From: Anaerolineales bacterium
GTDB lineage: Bacteria; Chloroflexota; Anaerolineae; Anaerolineales; E44-bin32
Direction: 5' to 3'
Assembly (NCBI GenBank): GCA_037382465.1
Contig: JARRPX010000027.1
Span: 1-64,000 of the forward strand
DNA length: 64,000 bases
Shown: one piece after another, positions 59,522-64,000 of the stretch
How positions within the stretch are numbered: position 1 is the first letter of the stretch
Layout: every line of letters starts with the position of its first letter
Translations under genes and position numbers: made by a program
Notes under the pieces: generated by a model
What the model was told of the DNA's origin: nothing
The model's input: the letters and a program-made list of their open reading frames with translations, nothing else
Database searches by the model: none

Positions 59522-60250
59522 ATGCGAATGGTACTCAGTTCTCGCATGACCAAATGCTCATTCCATTTTTCGGGAGTGATCGGTAATAATGGTAGGCAGT
59601 TTGAGGGGGGAAGATTCCAAGTATGTGGTGGTATCGTGCTGGATGACATTCAATTTTCAAAAAACCACGTTCAGACCAATGCCAGCTTCGTCAGCGCCGG
59701 CTGGGTTTCTGTGGGTTTCATCGCCGAGCAGCTCGCCAGGGAAGGATCGCGGGGCGAGATCGCTTTCGACGATGCTTGCATGCACCTCATCGCAGTGAAT
59801 TATCTTCTTCACAACATGGGATTCTTCGCCGTCTCGAGACACGGCGCGTTCGATCTTAAAATCTCCCTCGAAACCTTATTGTCCGCTTGGAAGACGCACT
59901 GCCAGTCCTGGAACGACGCGCCTCCTCCGGCATACGTTTCCTCCGATCAATATTTCCGCATCACCGAAGCCACCGCATTGTTGGGTACACACTGGTGCAT
60001 GAATCAACCCGGCAGCGATGAGCCGATGTATGGTTTGGTGCGCGGTATGAGCCTGATCTACCCCTCCTTGTGGATGCTTTCCATTCATTGGCTCGACCGA
60101 ACGGAACCCGTCCACTTCGACCGCCTGGATTTTTCTTCGCTCGAAATTGCGACGGCAGGATTCAAGTTGGATCATCCGCACCATCCGATTTTCCTGCCCT
60201 ATACCCCGGGTCTTCCACTTTCTTCCGACTCGGCACCGATTAACGGCTAG
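59522..60250 (+). CDS. orphan protein of unknown function
   Basis: 242 residues, soluble, with no signal peptide. It opens RMTKCSFHFSGVIGNNGRQFEGG and later shows MHLIAVNYLLHNMGFFAV, WKTHCQSWNDAPPP and MSLIYPSLWMLSIHWLD. The end is Pro/His-rich. AAGG is 5 bases before the ATG at 59522; an ATG at 59546 is an alternative. I do not recognise a family, and codon usage looks like that of its neighbours. Confidence 0.6.
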   Translation: MRMVLSSRMTKCSFHFSGVIGNNGRQFEGGRFQVCGGIVLDDIQFSKNHVQTNASFVSAGWVSVGFIAEQLAREGSRGEIAFDDACMHLIAVNYLLHNMGFFAVSRHGAFDLKISLETLLSAWKTHCQSWNDAPPPAYVSSDQYFRITEATALLGTHWCMNQPGSDEPMYGLVRGMSLIYPSLWMLSIHWLDRTEPVHFDRLDFSSLEIATAGFKLDHPHHPIFLPYTPGLPLSSDSAPING

Positions 60251-60308
60251 CCCCCAATCACCAACCTCCGTTCAGAAGAACTTCCATCTCTGCTGATGTA
60301 AAGCGCGC

Positions 60309-60337
60309 TTGACACGGCATCCTGTTTATGCTATCAT
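60309..60337 (+). promoter_or_regulatory. sigma70 promoter of the XRE-membrane pair
   Basis: TTGACA (60309-60314), 17-base spacer, TATCAT (60332-60337). The start would fall near 60344. Confidence 0.7.
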
Positions 60338-60343
60338 TCGAAC

Positions 60344-60359
60344 GTAAAGTCGGCTTTAC
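60344..60359. promoter_or_regulatory. operator-like palindrome at the predicted start
   Basis: GTAAAG TCGG CTTTAC is a perfect 6-4-6 palindrome at the predicted transcription start and 18 bases before the ATG of the XRE regulator, as expected for autorepression. Confidence 0.55.
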
Positions 60360-60377
60360 AATGGAGAAAGGGAACCC

Positions 60378-60590
60378 ATGGCAGACAAGGTCATTAACCG
60401 AATCAAAAAGTACCGACTCCGGCACGAAATGACCCAGGAAGATCTTGCCAACGCCGTCGGGGTTTCGCGGCAGAGCATCAACGCCATCGAACGCGGCCGG
60501 TACGTTCCCAGCCTGCCGCTGGCGCTGCGCTTCGCCCGTTTGTTCGAGACCTCGATGGACGATTTATTTCAACTTCAGGAGGAAGCCTAA
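60378..60590 (+). CDS. small XRE-family transcriptional regulator
   Basis: 70 residues, a single HTH_3 domain: NRIKKYRLRHEMTQEDLANAVGVSRQSINAIERGRYVPSLPLALRFARLFE. The MTQEDLANAVGVSRQSI and DDLF ending match the YozG/YgzD type of tiny regulators. GAAAGGGA precedes the ATG. It is followed after 1 base by a small membrane-protein gene, a common partner arrangement. Confidence 0.93.
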   Translation: MADKVINRIKKYRLRHEMTQEDLANAVGVSRQSINAIERGRYVPSLPLALRFARLFETSMDDLFQLQEEA

Positions 60591-60591
60591 C

Positions 60592-60825
60592 ATGGCAGAA
60601 TATCTTAATGCGTTCTTGAATTTCTTTAAACCTGACGAGCGCTTCATCATGCATCGCTACCGGTCTTCTCGGTTTGCCCTGATCGTGATGGTGGCGATGA
60701 TGGCCGTATGGTTTGAATACGAATACTTCGTAAACGACACGATGCGCTGGGATTTGTTGATCATCCTCAGCACAGCGCTGGTAGCCAAAGTCGGGTCAAT
60801 GATCTATTACCGGCTCAGACAGTAA
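60592..60825 (+). CDS. small membrane protein paired with the XRE regulator
   Basis: 77 residues with two membrane helices (FALIVMVAMMAVWFEYEYF and LLIILSTALVAKVGSMIYY). CAGGAGG lies before the ATG. The arrangement of a tiny HTH_3 gene followed by a small membrane protein gene recurs in many bacteria. Whether it senses or antagonises the regulator is not known. Confidence 0.72.
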   Translation: MAEYLNAFLNFFKPDERFIMHRYRSSRFALIVMVAMMAVWFEYEYFVNDTMRWDLLIILSTALVAKVGSMIYYRLRQ

Positions 60826-60829
60826 AACC

Positions 60830-61606
60830 TCAGGGCGTACACTCCGGGGGCGGCGTGCCGCTGTAGGTCGGGTTGACCGCCGATCCGGTCTGCACGAAGG
60901 CTGCGCCGTCCCAGGTGTACTCCAGGAACTGGCGGTTGCAGGGGCAGCAATTCGGTTCTCCGTACAGGTAGAGCGACTCCTCCATCACGATCGTGTCCCC
61001 GACTTTGCTCCAGGAACCATGAACGCCGTCGTCGGTATAGACGTTCGTCATTCCCGCGCCGTTCCAGACGTAGATCTTGAGCAGCAGCACAGCTCCCGAA
61101 CCGCCGTACACTTCGGGGACGATCAACAACTTCTGGCAGCCGAGGAACTCGTAGTAGCCGGCTTCATCCTGGATCTGCTTGATCATCGGATCGCCGCCGG
61201 CATAATTCCAGACATTGACCCACGAAGAGCCATCCCAATTGTCCACAGAGACGGTCTTCCCCGACGCTCCTCCGTCCGTGATGCGCACGCGTTGGTACGT
61301 GCCGTCACAGTTCAGACTCACCCCACCCAGCGGCGGCGAATCGGTCGCCGTCGGCGTCGGACTGCCGGGCTGTTCGGTTGACGTCGGTGTGGGCGCCTCG
61401 ACGGTCGGCGTTGCGGTTTGTTCTGCCGCCGCGGCGATCGTCTCGAGGGCGAACGCGGTCTGCGTTGCGGCGACGCTCGTTGCCACCAGATCGTCATTAT
61501 GGATGGGCTCCGGCGTTGGCGTCGACGTGGGCAATCCGCACGCCATAACGGCGCCCACGAGCAGCGCAAGAACGATGATCGGGAATCGGACCGTACGTGG
61601 TTTCAT
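60830..61606 (-). CDS. secreted lipoprotein with Thr/Pro linker
   Basis: 258 residues. The lipobox ends at Cys23 (GAVMAC), followed by a low-complexity Thr/Pro/Ala linker (about 25-95, TPTSTEQPGSPTPTATD). The globular domain has short beta strands around SLNCDGTYQRVRI, VDNWDGSSWVNVWN, LLKIYVWNGAGM and NCCPCNRQFLEYTWDG. The W-x-G-x-x motifs look like a repeat-like beta fold. Function unknown. GAGGAGG precedes the ATG. Confidence 0.78.
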   Translation of the reverse strand: MKPRTVRFPIIVLALLVGAVMACGLPTSTPTPEPIHNDDLVATSVAATQTAFALETIAAAAEQTATPTVEAPTPTSTEQPGSPTPTATDSPPLGGVSLNCDGTYQRVRITDGGASGKTVSVDNWDGSSWVNVWNYAGGDPMIKQIQDEAGYYEFLGCQKLLIVPEVYGGSGAVLLLKIYVWNGAGMTNVYTDDGVHGSWSKVGDTIVMEESLYLYGEPNCCPCNRQFLEYTWDGAAFVQTGSAVNPTYSGTPPPECTP

Positions 61607-61697
61607 ACTGCCTCCTCACCCCTATTAACGGTTAACCTGCTTGGATGTGACAGGCGGCGACGCCATCGCAGCGGAAGATCGAAACACCGCACCGCAT

Positions 61698-62273
61698 TCA
61701 TCGCGCATCGGCCGGCCGTGTCAGACGTTTTCGCCCGAAGTAGAAGAATGCGCCTATTGCCACGTAAAGAATGCCAACGGCAACGATGATGAATTTCGGC
61801 AGCGCACACCAGCGGGCAACTTCCGGCCAATAGGCAAGCTTGGTCCCCAGCAGTACCCGGATCAGGGCGTAGTTCTCCAGGGAATCCAGCAGCCCTGCTC
61901 CGATTTGTGCCCAGGCCAAGATCAGTCCGAGAGACGACAGAACTCGGGAACGAGACGACAGAGCCCGCGAGATCAAGACGCATCCCAACCCGATACAAAT
62001 TGCATAGGAAAAGAGAAAGAGATAGTCGAGACCCAGATTCAAGCCGGCGAACGTCTGGCCGGCCTGTCCCCAGGAAGCAACGATCGCCTCGGCCTTCTGC
62101 AGCGACCCCGCCAACTCAAAAGCCACGATCCCCGAAGGCGCTTCCGCGGTCTTCAATGGTGAACCGAGCGCTTGCAGGCTGGTTCCGATAGCGAGCGTCA
62201 AAATCAATGCGGCCACGAATACCGGCTTCTGCGCTTGTTCCGCAATCCAATCGAAGGGACTCTTCGGTTTCAT
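61698..62273 (-). CDS. multi-pass membrane protein of unknown function
   Basis: 191 residues, four membrane helices (PVFVAALILTLAIGTSL, LDYLFLFSYAICIGLGCVLI, SLGLILAWAQIGAGLLDSLE, KFIIVAVGILYVAIGAFFYF). GGAGG lies 8 bases before the ATG. No family is named with confidence. Confidence 0.7.
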   Translation of the reverse strand: MKPKSPFDWIAEQAQKPVFVAALILTLAIGTSLQALGSPLKTAEAPSGIVAFELAGSLQKAEAIVASWGQAGQTFAGLNLGLDYLFLFSYAICIGLGCVLISRALSSRSRVLSSLGLILAWAQIGAGLLDSLENYALIRVLLGTKLAYWPEVARWCALPKFIIVAVGILYVAIGAFFYFGRKRLTRPADAR

Positions 62274-62367
62274 CCCTCACTCCTCCCGATTCGAATTTCG
62301 ACCCTGCCGCCGTTGTCACAAGCTTATAGCATTGTAAATGCACTGGATGGAATTGCAAAATGCAGCT

Positions 62368-62979
62368 TCATTTCCGTCGATACGTTATCACGAATCGCCG
62401 CACCGGCGGAACCTCATCGTCCATGAAATCCTGAAATGATTGCTCCACCAGACCGAGAGATGTAAATCCACCCAGCTCTTCCCGCGTGAGCGGCCAGGGA
62501 GAATTCCCGGGCGGATCGTCACCATCCCGGCCGCGAGCGACGAGCAGCAACGTTCCGCCAGGCGCCAGGAGAGCGGCGATCGCCGGGATTGCCTGCCGGC
62601 GGAGTTCTTCTGGCAGTACCTGCAGCGTGTACGATTCGAGTACGAAATCGAAAGATTTTCCCCACGCCCTGGGGATCCGGAATAGATCCGCAGCGACATA
62701 TTTCACGTCGGATTTCGGAAACCTGCGGCGGCACCAGCGAATCGCGGTGGGTGAAACGTCGAACGCCGTGGTCGCGAAACCGCGCCGCGCCAGTTCCTCG
62801 GCGTCGTCCCCCAATCCGCACCCGACGACCAGCGCCTGTTTCCCCGCGCCATCGACATCGTTTCCATCCAGCCAGCGGACCAGATTCGGATTTGGAACCA
62901 GGTCGGCCCAGGAGATGGCCGCCGGATCACTCTGCGCCTGGACGTACACCGACTCGAACTCGTTCAAGGAGTTATCCAC
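62368..62979 (-). CDS. class I SAM-dependent methyltransferase
   Basis: 203 residues from the GTG at 62979, with AAGGA 5 bases upstream (the frame is open to 63006 without a site). The SAM loop is ALVVGCGLGDDAEELA, then TAFDVSPTAIRWC, and the fourth strand FDFVLESYTLQVLP. This is a small-molecule methyltransferase type close to thiopurine/tellurite-methyltransferase-like proteins; the substrate is unknown. Confidence 0.88.
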   Translation of the reverse strand: MDNSLNEFESVYVQAQSDPAAISWADLVPNPNLVRWLDGNDVDGAGKQALVVGCGLGDDAEELARRGFATTAFDVSPTAIRWCRRRFPKSDVKYVAADLFRIPRAWGKSFDFVLESYTLQVLPEELRRQAIPAIAALLAPGGTLLLVARGRDGDDPPGNSPWPLTREELGGFTSLGLVEQSFQDFMDDEVPPVRRFVITYRRK

Positions 62980-63174
62980 CAAGATCCTTCGATCTACAGT
63001 ATCCAAACACCGACTTCGGGTTATGAATAGAACAACCTGGGAACCAGATTAGCTTCGCGAGTTTATTGGCGATTGTAGCCAAGCGGGGAGAAGATGCAAG
63101 CATGAAAACACGATCCACTTCGATGGAAAGATCCGACGTGGATCGCGAAGTCTTCGGTCCCTTCGTGCTGGGAA

Positions 63175-63858
63175 TTACCAGATGCCCGGCAGCAAGCGGT
63201 AGCGCACCCGCTCGGTATAAGCTTTATAGCCATCGAGTTCGTTTTGCAAATCCCGATCCTCGAGCGCCGTACGCAACACGAACAATCCTGCATTCAATAC
63301 CCCGATCAGGAAGGCCCACCAGGATGCCAGCAGCAGCGGCAGGCTCAATTCGTACAATATCGAGCCCACGTAGCCCGGATGGCGCACGAAGCGGTATGGC
63401 CCGCCGCTGGCGACGGCGTGCTCACGCTCGGTCTGAATGCGCACGATCTGCGAGAAGTAAGCGTTCGATCCCGTCGCCCAAACCACCAGCGCGTAGCCGG
63501 TCCCCGCGGCAACCAGGGCAGCGATTTGCAGCATCGCGGGGAACTCTCCCGACCAACCAAAGCGCCGATCGAGTCCGGCGACGACCAGTCGGGCCAGGGT
63601 CGTCATCCCGATCACCCCCATGATGGCCGTGTCCCAGGATTTACCGCCTTTACGAGGACCCAATCGCTCGGCCAGCAGATCCGGATTGGTGCGCATGATA
63701 ACCACACCCGTTGCGATGGTCCATACGAAAGTAATCGCAACTACCGCCCAGGCCGGCCACCAGGCGAGCGTGCCGGCCGACCAGAATAAGGCCACGCCGA
63801 GGATGATCGTTCCCATCGTTTCTCGGATGGCAAAACGCAGCAACAGTTTATCCTTCAT
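63175..63858 (-). CDS. isoprenylcysteine carboxyl methyltransferase-like protein
   Basis: 227 residues, about six membrane helices. SGGPYRFVRHPGYVGSILYELSLPLLL and LDGYKAYTERVRYRLLPGIW are the ICMT signature. The ATG at 63858 has AGGAG 9 bases upstream; the ATG at 63867 sits directly on the site. It is the second family member in the window, with the DUF1295 protein at 10412 of the same superfamily. Confidence 0.9.
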   Translation of the reverse strand: MKDKLLLRFAIRETMGTIILGVALFWSAGTLAWWPAWAVVAITFVWTIATGVVIMRTNPDLLAERLGPRKGGKSWDTAIMGVIGMTTLARLVVAGLDRRFGWSGEFPAMLQIAALVAAGTGYALVVWATGSNAYFSQIVRIQTEREHAVASGGPYRFVRHPGYVGSILYELSLPLLLASWWAFLIGVLNAGLFVLRTALEDRDLQNELDGYKAYTERVRYRLLPGIW

Positions 63859-63902
63859 TGCTTCCATCTCCTGATTCGAGTACGACGCTATTTTTTACAG
63901 CG

Positions 63903-64000
63903 CTAGTTGGCGAAGATGATTTCCAGCAGATTGCCCGGGTCGTCGGACCCTTCGAGCGTTTTCAGATTGTAAATTTCGGTATGGCCGCATTTCCGGCACG
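63903..64000 (-). CDS. C-terminal end of a zinc-ribbon protein, cut by the window
   Basis: The last 31 residues read CRKCGHTEIYNLKTLEGSDD and on to a TAG at 63903-63905. CRKCGHTE is half of a zinc ribbon; the other Cys pair and the start lie beyond 64000. Small zinc-ribbon nucleic-acid-binding proteins often end this way. It precedes the ICMT-like gene by 45 bases on the same strand. Confidence 0.55.
   Translation of the reverse strand, partial: CRKCGHTEIYNLKTLEGSDDPGNLLEIIFAN

Noticed and set aside
1-64000. CRISPR arrays, insertion sequences, tRNA or rRNA genes, toxin-antitoxin or phage modules
   Set aside because: Looked for throughout; no regular spacer array, transposase, cloverleaf-like sequence or phage gene was visible.

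Overview
The window is a gene-dense piece of bacterial chromosome carrying about 66 protein genes on both strands. I saw no rRNA, tRNA, CRISPR array or insertion sequence. Several traits suggest Chloroflexota, class Anaerolineae: a type IV pilus locus with no secretin or pilotin, as in a single-membrane cell; secreted lipoproteins with Thr/Pro-rich linkers; an iron-sulfur type PurF; and fused purine enzymes. This assignment is inferred from style and was not tested by any search.

Layout. 1-2525: Dps, a DUF1801 protein and a DinB/ClbS-like protein, with small orphans. 2552-3304: a CGNR-type regulator diverging from a small gene across a compact double promoter. 3333-7429: a tightly coupled operon of PadR regulator, metal-chelate or corrinoid type ABC transporter and a P-loop NTPase. 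7475-12795: a toroid-fold protein, a TspO-like protein, DegV, a DUF1295 membrane enzyme and three small membrane proteins, closed by a bidirectional terminator. 12949-25714: a type IV pilus cluster read leftward (kinase-receiver protein, PilB, PilC, PilV-like, PilW-like, a kelch-repeat PilX-like protein, PilN, PilO-like, PilM, PilD, PilT, major pilin), with an upstream HTH gene and an FHA-GGDEF signalling gene. 25940-30406: BioY, a Cys-rich protein, a shortened sulfatase-like protein and a flavodoxin. 30568-44599: a purine operon read leftward that holds every step to IMP plus guaB. 44674-46213: a Cys/Met-metabolism PLP enzyme under a SAM-I riboswitch. 46321-64000: mixed genes, including a kinase/phospho-lyase fusion, a membrane HTH-TPR regulator facing a VWA lipoprotein, a full-length sulfatase paralog, several integral-membrane methyltransferase-like proteins and lipoproteins.

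How the parts work together. The purine operon starts from a promoter that appears to make an almost leaderless purSL message. It contains PurD fused to PurM, followed directly by PurN, which repeats the domain order of eukaryotic GART. Its PurE looks like the CO2-using class II enzyme, which fits the absence of PurK. The pilus locus can build and retract a pilus, and one minor component carries six exact 45-residue kelch repeats, predicting a beta-propeller at or near the pilus. The two-component-like gene that overlaps pilB and the nearby FHA-diguanylate cyclase suggest surface-behaviour control.

Most promising for follow-up: the kelch pilus protein, the kinase/phospho-lyase fusion, the purine fusions, the transporter-NTPase operon, and the HTH-TPR/VWA pair with its three 12-bp-spaced repeats.
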